64,000 bases of DNA from Sipunculus nudus. Its lineage: Eukaryota; Annelida; Sipuncula; Golfingiida; Sipunculidae. The stretch covers positions 56,241,953 through 56,305,952 of the forward strand of contig CM049311.1 in assembly GCA_026874595.1 (NCBI GenBank). The letters are read 5' to 3'. The notes beneath the pieces are model-generated. The model was not told the DNA's origin, made no database searches, and was given only the letters and a program-made list of their open reading frames with translations. The translations under genes were made by a program, and so were the position numbers. Positions 11,678 to 23,078 of this stretch are shown piece by piece (position 1 is the stretch's first letter; every line of letters starts with the position of its first letter).

Positions 11678-12146
11678 TATTAAATAAGGTATATCCCACA
11701 CCGCCGCGGGGCGCACATGACAAACGTGACGTCCAGCCAAGCCTATCCAAGCCATAGATGCTTTTTTTCCTAATCGTGCAGCACGGTACCGGGAGATCTT
11801 GTTGACGCCGTAGACATATATGTTTATAAATGACATATACATTCGGCAAGGTTGACAATTTCTGAAAAAAGATGCTAAACTATTCCGTTGAATTCAAGCA
11901 CAAGAAACATGTGTAATAAAGTTCTAAGCGGTTTTTTTTATTTTATTTGTCAACATGTCAATGCGGTCAAAACGGTAACTAGAACTCTCGGCCCAGAGAC
12001 ACTCGTCCCGAGCGACAGTCGGCCAGTGAGATACTCGGCCCAAGAGATACTCGTCCCAGAGACACTCAGCCCAGAGACACTCGGCCAAAGCGACATCCGG
12101 CCCCAGAGATAACCATCCCGGACACACCCGGCCCCAGCGACAGTCG
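11678..12146 (+). mobile_element. GC-rich repeat element, copy A (3' truncated)
   Basis: The first 290 bp match 18188-18485 closely; shared landmarks are GCGCACATGACAAACGTGAC and TGACATATACATTCGGCAAG. A GC-rich short-period repeat follows from about 11972 (variants of AGAGACACTCGGCCC and AGCGACAGTCGGCC). The element breaks off near 12146, exactly where satellite units start. It has no terminal inverted repeats that I can see and no coding capacity. Its class is unknown. Confidence 0.7.
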
Positions 12147-14140
12147 TTATTGCAGCATAGCATGCTGCCGTTGTCTTTATTGCATTACACCATAGCATGC
12201 TGCCACTGTCTTTATTGCATTACACCATAGCACGCTGCCACTGTCTTTATTGTATTACACCATAGCACGCTGCCACTGTCTTTATTGCATTACACCATAG
12301 CACGCTGCCACTGTCTTTATTGCATTACACCATAGCACGCTGCCACTGTCTTTATTGTATTACACCATAGCACGCTGCCACTGTCTTTATTGCATTACAC
12401 CATTGCACGCTGCCACTGTCTTTATTGCATTACACCATTGCACGCTGCCACTGTCTTTATTGCATTACACCATAGCAGGCTGCCGTTGTCTTTATTGCAT
12501 TACGCCATAGCACGCTGCCGTTGTCTTTATTGCATTACACCATAGCACGCTGCCACTGTCTTTATTGTATTACACCATAGCACGCTGCCACTGTCTTTAT
12601 TGTATTACACCATAGCACGCTGCCACTGTCTTTATTGTATTACACCATAGCACGCTGCCACTGTCTTTACTGCATTACACCATAGCACGCTGCCACTGTC
12701 TTTATTGCATTACACCATAGCACGCTGCCACTGTCTTCATTGCATTACACCATAGCACGCTGCCACTGTCTTCATTGCATTACACCATAGCACGCTGCCA
12801 CTGTCTTTATTGCATTACACCATAGCACGCTGCCACTGTCTTTATTGCATTACACCATAGCACGCTGCCACTGTCTTCATTGCATTACACCATAGCATGC
12901 TGCCACTGTCTTCATTGCAATACACCATAGCATGCTGCCACTGTCTTCATTGCATTACACCATAGCATGCTGCCACTGTCTTCATTGCATTACACCATAG
13001 CATGCTGCCACTGTCTTCATTGCATTACACCATAGCACGCTGCCACTGTCTTTATTGTATTACACCATAGCACGCTGTCACTGTCTTTATTGCATTACAC
13101 CATAGCACGCTGCCACTGTCTTTATTGCATTACACCATTGCACGCTGCCACTGTCTTTACTGCATTACACCATAGCACGCTGCCACTGTCTTTATTGTAT
13201 TACACCATAGCACGCTGCCACTGTCTTCATTGCATTACACCATAGCACGCTGCCACTGTCTTCATTGCATTACACCATAGCATGCTGCCACTGTCTTCAT
13301 TGCATTACACCATAGCAAGCTGCCACTGTCTTTATTGCATTACACCATAGCACGCTGCCACTGTCTTTATTGCATTACACCATAGCACGCTGCCACAGTC
13401 TTTATTATATTACACCATAGCACGCTGCCACTGTCTTTATTGCATTACACCATAGCACGCTGCCACTGTCTTTATTGCATTACACCATTGCACGCTGCCA
13501 CTGTCTTTACTGCATTACACCATAGCACGCTGCCACTGTCTTTATTGCATTACACCATAGCACGCTGCCATTCTCTTTATTGCATTACACCATAGCACGC
13601 TGCCATTCTCTTTATTGCATTACACCATAGCATGCTGCCACTGTCTTTATTGCATTACACCATAGCACGCTGCCACTGTCTTTATTGCATTACACCATAG
13701 CACGCTGCTACTGTCTTTATTGTATTACACCATAGCACGCTGCCACTGTCTTTATTGCATTACACCATAGCACGCTGCCACTGTCTTTATTGCATTACAC
13801 CATAGCACGCTGCCACTGTCTTTATTGCATTACACCATAGCACGCTGCCACTGTCTTTATTGCATTACACCATAGCATGCTGCCACTGTCTTTATTGCAT
13901 TACACCATAGCATGCTGCCACTGTCTTCATTGCATTACACCATAGCATGCTGCCATTCTCTTTATTGCGTTACACCATAGCATGCTGCCACTGTCTTCAT
14001 TGCATTACACCATAGCATGCTGCCACTGTCTTCATTGCATTACACCATAGCATGCTGCCATTCTCTTTATTGCATTACACCATAGCATGCTGCCTTTCTC
14101 TTTAGCGCATTACACTAAGCATGCTGCCACTGTCTTTATT
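12147..14140 (+). repeat. homogeneous 35-bp satellite array, about 57 copies
   Basis: Nearly 2 kb of head-to-tail units of the form TGCATTACACCATAGCACGC + TGCCACTGTCTTTAT (35 bp). Most copies differ from the consensus at only one or two positions. Variants are clustered: CACGC versus CATGC, CTTTAT versus CTTCAT, CATAG versus CATTG. Such clustering fits recent unequal exchange or slippage. Copies with AGCATGCT carry an 8-bp palindrome. The unit is not a multiple of 3, so it is not a coding repeat. Confidence 0.95.
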
Positions 14141-14510
14141 GGTCAAACGGTAACAAGAACTCTCGGCCCAGAGACACTCGTCCCGAGCGACAGTCGGCCA
14201 ATGAGATACTCGGCCCAAGAGATACTTGTCCGAGAGACACTCAGCCCAGAGACACTCGACCTAAGCGACATCCGGTCAAAGAGATACCCAGCCCGGACAC
14301 ACCCGGCCCCAGCGACAGTCGGCCCCAGAAAAACTTCGCCCCAGAGTAACGAGGCCCATGGCCGGCGGACCTGGAGATATTCGGGCCAAGGCCATCGGAC
14401 AAGGATGGTCGGCCCCGAGGTCTACCTTAAGCCCCGGAAAGGCCCAAGTTTTATACGATGTTCGGTTCCATTAGGGTCCTAATTCGCTCAGATACAGACT
14501 AATAGTAGAT
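14141..14510 (+). mobile_element. GC-rich repeat element, copy B (5' truncated)
   Basis: The first ~185 bp (14141-14330) repeat 11970-12146 with roughly a dozen differences. The sequence then continues with the 3' part seen in copy C (GAGGTCTACC near 14418, CGCTCAGATACAGAC near 14485). Copies A and B thus together cover one whole element with a duplicated middle, and the homogeneous satellite lies between the two duplicated parts. Confidence 0.7.
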
Positions 14511-17110
14511 AATGTGTAACATTCTACCCTCATGATGATAACCTTTCGACCTTCACCTTCACACTTGAGCATGCTGCCATTGTCTTTATTACATTACACC
14601 ATAATATGCTGCCATTGTCTTTATTACATTACACCAAAGCATGCTGCCATTGTCTTTATTACATTACACCAAATTATTCTACCATTGTCTTTATTACTCT
14701 ACACCAAAGCATGCCGCCATTGTCTTTATTACATTACACCAAATTATTCTACCATTGTCTTTATTACACTACACCAAAGCATGCAGCCATTGTCTTTATT
14801 ACATAACACCAAAGCATGCTACTATTGTCTTTATTACATTACACCATAGCATGCTGCCATTGTCTTAATTACATTACATCATAGCATGCTGCCACTGTTT
14901 TTATTACGTTCAGTCACAGCATGCTGTCACTGTCTTTATAACGTTACACCAAAGTATGCTGCCATTGTCTTTATAACATTACACCAAAGCATGCTACCAT
15001 TGTCTTTATTACATTACACCATAGCATGCTGCCATTGTCTTGATTACATTACACCATAGCATGCTGCCATTGTCTTTATTACATTACATCATAGCTTGCT
15101 GCCACTTTTTTTATTACGTTCTACCACAGCATGCTGTCACTGTCTTTATAACGTTACACCACAGTATGCTGCCATTGTCTTTATTACATTACACCATAGC
15201 ATGCTGCCATTGTCTTTATTACTTTACACCATAGCATGCTGCCATTGTCTTTATTACGTTCCACCACAGCATGCTGTCACTGTCTTTATAACGTTACACC
15301 ACAGTATGCTGCCATTGTCTTTATAACGTTACACCACAGCATGCTACCATTATTTTCATAACGTTACACCACAGCATGCTGCCACTCTCTTTATAACGTT
15401 ACACCACAGCATGCTGCCACTGTCCTTATAACGTTTCACCACAGCATGCTGCCACTGTTTTTATAACGTTACACCACAGCATGCTGCCACTGTCTTTATT
15501 ACATTACACCATAGCATGCTGCAGTTATCTTTATTACATTACACCATAGCATGATGCTATTGTCTTTATTACATTACACCATAGTATTCTACCATTGTAA
15601 CATGATGTCATACAATAGCATGCTACCATAATCACAGTACGTCACACGTGGCATGCTACCATTGTCTTTATTACATTACACCATAGCATGCTGTCATTGT
15701 CTTTATTACATTACACCATAGCACGCTGCCATTGTCTTTGTTTCATTACACCATAGCATGCTGCTACAGTCTTCATTACGTTACACCATAGCAGGCTGCT
15801 ACAGTCTTCATTACGTTACACCATATTATGCTGCTATTGTCTTCATTACGTTACACCATAGCATTCTGCCACTGTCTTCATGACGTTACACCATAGCATG
15901 CTGCCACTTTCTTCATGACGTTACACCATAGCATGCTGCCACTGTCTTCATTACGTTACACCACAGCATGCTGCCACTGTCTTTTTTGCGTTACACTACA
16001 GCACGCTGCCACTGTCTTTATTACATTACACCATAGCATGCTGCCACTGTCTTTGTTACATTACACCATAGCATGCTGCCATTGTCCTTATAACGTTACA
16101 CCCTAGCATGCTGCCATTGCCGCAGTACGTCATACCATGACATTCTACCATTTTCACGTTACGTCATACCATAGCATGCTTCCGTGTCACATTAAATTAT
16201 ATCATAGCATGATACTATTGTCGCATGGCGTCATACCATAGCATACTAATATTGTCAGGTGAAGTCATTACATAGTATGCAACCATTAGCACATGACTCA
16301 TAACATTGCATTATACTATTTTTTTACATGATGTCATACGATAGAATACTTCTTTTGTCTTTATCACGTCATACCATAGCATATTACCATTGTCTTTATT
16401 ACGTCATACCAAGCATGCTATTATTATCAAGGTCACACATAGCATGCTACCAATGTCACATGACGTCATTCATTAGCGTGCTTTCATTGTTTTATTACGT
16501 GACACTATACTACTGATACCATAGCATATTACCATTGTCATATGACCTCATATCATATCATTATTCAATTGTTACATGACGTCATACCTAAGCATGCTTC
16601 TTTTGCCACATGACGTCGTACCATAGCATGCTACCATTCTCACATGACCTCATATCATATCATCATTCTATTGTTACATGACGATATATCATAGCATGCT
16701 ACCATAATCACATGACCTCATATTATATCATCATTCTATTGTAACATGACGTCATATCCTAGCATGCTACTATTGCCACATGACGTCATACCATAGCATG
16801 CTACCATAATCACCTGACTTTATACCATAGCATATATTTATTGTCACAGTACGTTATGCCATGTAATGGTACCATTGTCATAATACCTCATACCATAGCA
16901 TGCTACTATTGTCACATGAAGTCACACCATAGCATGCTACTACTGTCACGTTACGTCATTCTACTTTCAGTTGACGTCATCTGTAAGATGACGTCATACC
17001 ATGGCAAAGCATTTTAATATTTAGTCAATTGCTGCATGCTATTCCTGTCACATTACCTCAGGCCACACAATGTTATCGTTGTCACATCACGTCACAGTCA
17101 CAGCGTACAA
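14511..17110 (+). repeat. diverged 34-35-bp satellite array
   Basis: Units of the form ACATTACACCATAGCATGCT + GCCATTGTCTTTATT run from about 14565. They become more diverged toward the right and end near 17000-17110. From about 16130 on, many units have the variant ACATGACGTCATACCATAGC, which contains the octamer TGACGTCA. The open frames rich in LLHY, CCHC and CLYY are translations of this repeat and not proteins. Confidence 0.9.
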
Positions 17111-18187
17111 TCACCACTACCTGACTTCGCAAGGCCACCTGTAAAATAACAAAAGTCGGTACTTTCATACCTATAGTCTATTCCACGTTGGGGTGCCCAT
17201 TGAAATTTGTTGATATTTCCTAAACTCGCTGCAATGGAGAAATGAGACAATGGTATAATTAACTAGAATGAAACCAAAACTAACCTTGTATAATATTGTA
17301 GTAATTCATTAGAATAAATATATGAGGAAACAGTTTATTTTTAACAACAGCTCTACAAGCTGCTGATTGGTTGGTGTATCATAAATATTCCAAATAAATG
17401 TAATTGTCAAAGTGAGGCTATTAACCCATGATAGAGGCCATGTCACATGGCTGCAAGATTAAGAAGCAACAAAAGGTTGCAAAATATGGATGTTGATTTT
17501 TGTTATGTAGTTTTACATCTCAAATTAGGCTTTTGCTCCCTCATCAGCTTTAGAGTCCAATTGTGTGATAATTTTCAAAATAAAGAGAATAGCCTAATCG
17601 CAAATTTCCAGTGGGTACCCCACCGTGGAACAGACTTTAGTATCTCATTACTTAATTTATGGTCAAGTATCTTGAGGTAATGTTAAGACAGATGTCTTGA
17701 CAGATTTTTCTGGTGAGTTCCAGTAATTCACGCCTAGAACGAGATAACAGTTAATTTCTGTGGTTCCAACCATCTCGCCATAGAAGCTCTGGTAGGATCT
17801 CACTCTGGAAAACATGTTCTGCATTTTAAATTAAGCCTTAATTGTCCGTGGGATATATTTAAAAAAAGTAGTTCTGGCGAGGATAACTAAACGCCATCTG
17901 CCGAAGCTCCCCCTGGCGGTACCAAATAGCCCTGGTCACGTGATTGGATTGATCCTATGTGCAGCAGACCAGTAAATTTCAGCTTATCTGAGCTAGCACC
18001 TGTCTGTCCGGGTCAGCTTCTGGGGTTCATCTTTGTATTCCACTATCTACATTTATTGACTTTTTCCCATAAATATTTGATCGGTAAGGTCCTTTTGGCA
18101 ATATGCGCCAGAGTCGTGTATAATTAACCTTCTTGTCGGACATCTGCGTTTTATGCCCACATGGAGGGTATTTTTGGATATGTCATA
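17111..18187. other. non-coding, no gene seen
   Basis: Ordinary AT-rich sequence. The open frame at 17447-17680 has no recognisable features. Confidence 0.5.
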
Positions 18188-18786
18188 TCTTAAATTAGAT
18201 ATATCTCACACCGCGGCGGTGCGCACATGACAAACGTGACGTCCAACCTTGCAATAGATGCTTTTTTTCTCTTAATCGCGTAGCACGGTACCGGTAGATC
18301 TTTTTGGCGCCGAAGACCTATGTTTATAAATGACATATACATTCGGCAAGGTTGACTTTTTCTGAAAAGGATATTCAACTATGCCGTTGAATTCAAGCAC
18401 TATTTATATATATAGCAGCATGTGTAACAAAATTTTTAAGCGGTTTTGTCATTTTATTTATCACCATGTTAATGGGGTCAAAATAGTAACAGGAACTCTC
18501 GGCCCCAGCGACAGTTGGCCCAAGAGACACTCGGCCCCCGCGACACTCGGCCCCAGCGACAGTCGGCCCCAGAGACACTCGTCCCAAGCGATAGTCGGCC
18601 CCAGAGACACTCGATCGGCCCCAGAGACATATTCGGCCAATGGCCGACTTTCTATAGACTGTCGACCCTAAGGCCACCGGGCCCAGAGAAGGTCGGCCCT
18701 GAGGTCTACCTCAAGCCCCGGGAAACCCTCCGTTTCATACGAAATTCCATGCGGGTCAGGAGTCGCTCAGATACAGACAAATTTGG

Positions 18787-18788
<2 letters not shown>
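18188..18788 (+). mobile_element. GC-rich repeat element, copy C (full length)
   Basis: This is the only uninterrupted copy, about 600 bp. It has a 5' block (18188-18485) matching copy A, a GC-rich short-period repeat (18495-18640; CGGCCCCAGAGACACTCG variants), and a 3' block (18665-18788) matching the end of copy B. The element end is followed at once by a (TA)n tract. No protein is encoded. Confidence 0.7.

Positions 18789-18828
<40 letters not shown>
18789..18828. repeat. (TA)n microsatellite
   Basis: About 20 TA repeats directly abut the 3' end of copy C. Confidence 0.95.
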
Positions 18829-18829
<1 letters not shown>

Positions 18830-19159
18830 AAAATACTTGATATAAAACAGAGTTTTATGATTTCTTTATTATATTAAGCATGAGGGTTAATATTCTAAAT
18901 GAATAGGCCTTTAACAAGAAAACATACAAGAAGCAGAGGATTAGCACCGTAATTAATTAATACATACATGAGCTACATAGCGAACGGTTTCTGTATATTT
19001 ATTATTTATGATAATAATTTCATTAGTGTATTATAAAATATTGTTTCAAAATTATGTATACGGTGTTAAATTCTGTATATATTTATATATGTGTGTTTAT
19101 ATAACGGATGTATGCTATAATTTATTTTCGTGCAAGTAATAGCTTAGATTGCTGCTGTA
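18829..19159. other. non-coding, AT-rich
   Basis: I see nothing except AT-rich sequence between the (TA)n tract and the inverted element fragment. Confidence 0.5.
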
Positions 19160-19385
19160 TGTAGAACACTAAAACACTCCTCATGGCCGCGTGTCTCATC
19201 AGCTGAGGGGTTTTCCAGCCCCGTTCCCGGCTTCCAAGTGCGTTTTGGTATATATCGGGGTCAGTCTGGCAGGGGCCGCGGCTAATCGGGTCTCTGGGGC
19301 CGAGTGTTTCCAGGCCGAATGTCGCTAAGGCCGAGTCTCTGGGACGAGTGTCTCTGGGGTGTCCTGTATTCGGTCAAAACATATA
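19160..19385 (-). mobile_element. GC-rich repeat element, partial inverted copy D
   Basis: On the - strand this shows the same short-period GC-rich pattern (GAGACACTCGTCCCAGAGAC, ACTCGGCCCCAGAGAC and GGTCAAAAC-type start near 19375 reversed). It is diverged and truncated. Confidence 0.5.
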
Positions 19386-19427
19386 AGAAAGAATACCCAT
19401 TGCATAGTTTGATAGAATCTCTCAGCT

Positions 19428-19428
<1 letters not shown>

Positions 19429-19482
<54 letters not shown>
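19429..19482. repeat. (TA)n microsatellite
   Basis: About 26 TA repeats immediately to the left of the element that holds the hammerhead motif. Confidence 0.95.
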
Positions 19483-19483
<1 letters not shown>

Positions 19484-19656
19484 CACTTAAGAAAAAAAAC
19501 AATGTAAATTCACATGTAAATTCTCGTAATCTCGTAAAGTCTCGGCTTTTCAAACCACGCCGTTAGCTTCATTCTAACCACATTCACCTGATGATCGGGT
19601 CGCATCCCGTGAAACAGACTGTTGTGAATTTACATTGTTGTTTTTTTTCAGTGTTA
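19481..19656 (+). mobile_element. small retroelement-like segment with inverted ends and a hammerhead motif
   Basis: The arms at 19481-19514 and 19623-19656 are nearly perfect inverted complements: AACACTT, an A-run and CAATGTAAATTCACA on the left; GTGAATTTACATTG, a T-run and AGTGTTA on the right. The segment is bordered by (TA)n at the left, with another (TA)n from about 19729. Hammerhead motifs of this form are known in Penelope-like elements and retrozymes, so this could be a terminal fragment of one. No reverse transcriptase remains nearby, so the class is an inference. Confidence 0.5.
19582..19629 (+). ncRNA. hammerhead ribozyme motif, type I
   Basis: All parts of the core are in order. 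Stem I 5' strand is ATTCAC (19582-19587). CTGATGA is at 19588-19594. Stem II is CGGG/CCCG with a six-base loop (19596-19609). GAAA is at 19611-19614. A very short stem III follows, with A-T, C-G and A-T pairs closed by loop GAC (19614-19622). The expected cleavage residue is T 19623, and the stem I 3' strand GTGAAT (19624-19629) is a perfect six-pair complement. Short stem III is typical of the hammerheads of Penelope-like elements and retrozymes. One weakness is that the 10.1-11.1 position is T/T rather than the usual G-C pair. Self-cleavage has not been shown. Confidence 0.75.
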
Positions 19657-19728
19657 TACCGCTCTGGCCTAGTCTGTAGGCCATAGAGCACTTTACATCG
19701 GAGGTTAACTCTACCTTCTACATACATA

Positions 19729-19729
19729 C

Positions 19730-19810
<81 letters not shown>
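19729..19810. repeat. interrupted (TA)n microsatellite
   Basis: TA repeats with a few interruptions (ATAAATA, ACATATA). Length is likely to vary between individuals. Confidence 0.9.
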
Positions 19811-22800
19811 GTATAGTCATATAGAGTCGGGTAAGTTAAATGCGAAAATGGTAATTTAAATGCAATGAAAAAGCTGATTTGAATGTATAATAAACATGGT
19901 TTTATTGAACAGATGGTTTCCTAAAGCCACTGTTGTGTGCATGCGTCCAATTTATTGCTAAGCTGACTGCTATATGGATACTCAATGTTTCCAGACGAAA
20001 TTCAAGGTTATAAGACATGAATGACCTCTTAGGGCCGCATGTTTCTTCATTTACACGTGTCTTTGATGACTGCCAGTGCCAACCGCGGTCTCTCTTAAAT
20101 AAAACAGGCATAACGTAAAAGTAGCGCTTATAAAATGATGTTCCAAACCAATCAAATGTTTCTTTAATGTAAATAAATGGATAAGACCCTAGCACCAGCT
20201 GTTAAACGATGACGTTCAAAGGTTGCGAGGCAGGCCCCGGAATTCTGCTAATAAAAACTTATTATTTTAACAACGTCCCCTCCTCAGGGTCATGATTAGC
20301 ACGGTGCAGAGATGAAACTGTAAATTTTTACCAATTACTAGAGTAAAAGTTTCACTCTTTCGAGCGGCCTTTCATGCCGGCACTGAACTTGATTATCTTC
20401 GGTACTTCTCACATGTTCTCCCTCAGATCGTTTTGAGTGCAACAAGACTCAAACAAACAATTACAATAATCATTCCTTTTGCCCACTGTATTTATTAAAA
20501 CATAAACCTATGTATATATTGCCCGAAACTTTGGAAGTCTCTCTTGAATAAATGTGAGCAAAACATGTAATATTTCTTACTCCCGTAAAAATGTTATTTC
20601 ACCATCTGCACAAAACTAATAATAGCCACTTTCGAAATTATCATTCTTCTCCCAGTGAGCTGGCATTATTTTCAAGTAAACAGATTCTGATAAAGCGCTG
20701 TTATTATGCATATCCACCACGGCAATCGGTAGTTTTACGTCATAAAACCTAAACTCCACATGCAACTACAACTCTGTGTTCAATCAATACATATAACAGA
20801 TTAACATAGGAAACCACTTAGCCTCATCCGTTTTTTTAACTATACATCATACCTTTGTCATACCTTTGAAAAAAAGAAACCATAATTTTCTAACTTGTAT
20901 GAATTTGAAAAAAAGTATAAGATTTTTATATTTTCATACGAAAAAACAGAAGGCGCTTAAACAAAACACCGGCCGGCATGAGAAGCAAAATCTTCGGTTT
21001 CCTGTAACAAGATTATAAGACAGATGGCCGCCTAAAAGCATTAAGAGCAAAACGTTCTTGTATCTTTCATGTATAATATTGTAAAACATAAATTGTAAGT
21101 AAATTTGTAAAACCCTTCATCAGAAATTGGTTAATAATTTATTTCTAAAATTGTGTACAGTCCCTTTCATTTTTTTTTTTTATAAATGTCTGGTATGTCA
21201 TTATATGAAATGTTGTTACGGTTACACTGTAAAACATAACAAAGAAAAGAAAAGTTATACATGTATATACCTTAATGCGTGTGCTTCCCGACTCTGGATG
21301 TTTGCACACATTTACATTGGGGATGATAAATCTCCCGTCTAGTATTTTTGTTTTTAATTTTACGTTATCTTAATATCAGTACTGTAATAAAAAACATTCT
21401 ATACAGCTTTATTGAAACACGAATATTGCCTCGTTATTATATGTTGTACATTGTTATGTCAACCGGGAAGTGAATAGCAGTACAGCTAAGGCATCATGTT
21501 GCTCGCCGCCAAGTTATATGTGACGCCTGAATGTATTCACGCCAGAATACCCCTTGGTAATGTGCGGCATTTCAAGGATAAAGGAAAAAACTACACTGTA
21601 TATCAGTCACCGTTGAAAAGATAAAAACCGATAAGAAAGAATGAGTACAGTCCGATCATGTTCTTCCTGAGACCTAGTCCTCTGTATCCGGGCTCCTCGT
21701 TACAGCCACACGGTACCGTTGCTTGGTAACAGTGGCTGTGGCAAGAAAGTAAAAGCTGTGGCATTATAACATCATGTTATTCATGAGGTAAGGTTCATTC
21801 GACTGCACATATTTACTTCCTAACACTTCCAGCCTTTTCTAATAATTCCTTTAGATATGTTTTTTTTCATATCACGGAGAAGCTTGCGGCATTTTTCCCT
21901 CTCGGTCCTATTATCACAATGAAAGTGTGTATAATAAAGGGCGCTGGCAGGTTAATCATCTCAAATGACTGATGCCCATGAAGAGGACACACACTTCGGG
22001 TAATGCTGTATTTTCTGTAATGCTGGTTAAGTAATTAACATATATGCAGAGTTCCTTTTCCGTTCAGACTACGTGGCAGGCCGGTAACACAATTATTCTG
22101 TCGTTAAACAGTTACAGTGTTCTGTAACTGTATATCCTAGATAGGTTATCTTCCTCCTAGCCGGGTCATAAAACTTAGGAACCCCTGAAAGACGCACTCG
22201 TTTGTGATTTAAAAAAAAGATTGTTCATGTGGTACAGTCTTCCGATAAAGCCTGCAGGGCGCTGGCCCTCGGTAGGGTCCGACCGTGAAAATTCTGACCT
22301 CACCCCGGCTGAGATTCGAAATCATGATCTCCCGGCTTTGAGCCTTGTGCTATAATCCTGGAACACGGACCCGGAAAACCCAGAATACAGACAACGCACA
22401 AAAATTCACTGACCTGCCCGGTAAATCCTCACGCTCAACGCTGATTAGTTCGAGAAAGTGCGGTATACGAGCAGCATCATTGATTGGTAAAAATTACTGC
22501 TTCATTAAACAAGTAAACAATGTATGTACGTTCGAATAATCTGGTATTAATTGCACCAGAAATATAAGTTTGGACCTACGGGTTTTAAATAAAACATTTC
22601 AGGAAAATATCAAGTAATTCCGTCACTATGGCGACTCAAGTAAAACATTTGCCTAACTACGACACATTTCTGCTGCGACACAGGAAAAAGTCGGAACTGT
22701 TCCGACGATCGCGAAAGTTCATCCGCTTATTACAAACTTAAACTGGGGCTGCATAGTTCGGGATTTCACCATTGGTTTATGGCAATTCTGTGTCTGTCAG

Positions 22801-23078
22801 AGCAGCCATTATAATGTATTTGTTACATTCGATGTTAAGGGTTTAGTTTAGAGTCAGCAGTTGGTTGAATGTGCAGTTTACAGTCAGTTCGGGAAGTCTT
22901 TGTGGATACAAGCCATCCCCCCCTCACCCCCCCCCAAAAAAAATATGTACACAACAAAATAACAGACCTACATCCTGTGGTAGTAGATGAACAGGCGTGA
23001 AATGTAATGGAGATGTCTAAAGCCCCAATTACTCACAAAATCTAGACAGCTCTAAATTCCCCAAACACTCTAGATCTT
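19811..23078. other. intergenic, non-coding
   Basis: I found no gene. The open frames here (19902-20195 on -, 21127-21342 on +, 22345-22539 on +) lack domains. A weak tRNA-like motif on the - strand lies near 22311-22352. A mixed run of C and A is at 22917-22945. Confidence 0.5.
22232..22360 (-). mobile_element. possible degenerate tRNA-derived SINE fragment
   Basis: On the - strand there is an A-box-like TAGCACAAGG (22352-22343) and a B-box-like GATTTCGAATCTC (22323-22311). The gap between them is shorter than in a real tRNA, so this is not a functional tRNA gene. Confidence 0.25.

Noticed and set aside
11950-12198. - strand frames across the GC-rich element with GRVSLGP-type repeats, and similar ones at 18393-18677
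   Set aside because: They are short-period repeats read as protein, with different peptides in the other frames and no conservation between the element copies.
12147-14140. Possible CRISPR array (regular direct repeats)
   Set aside because: Units are contiguous with no unique spacers, and the genome is eukaryotic; it is a tandem satellite.
14532-16106. Several + strand frames of 60-105 aa rich in LLHYT, CCHC and CLYY, resembling a repeat protein or zinc knuckles
   Set aside because: They are translations of the 35-bp satellite. The same peptide pattern appears in other frames, and the CCHC-like spacing is only periodicity.
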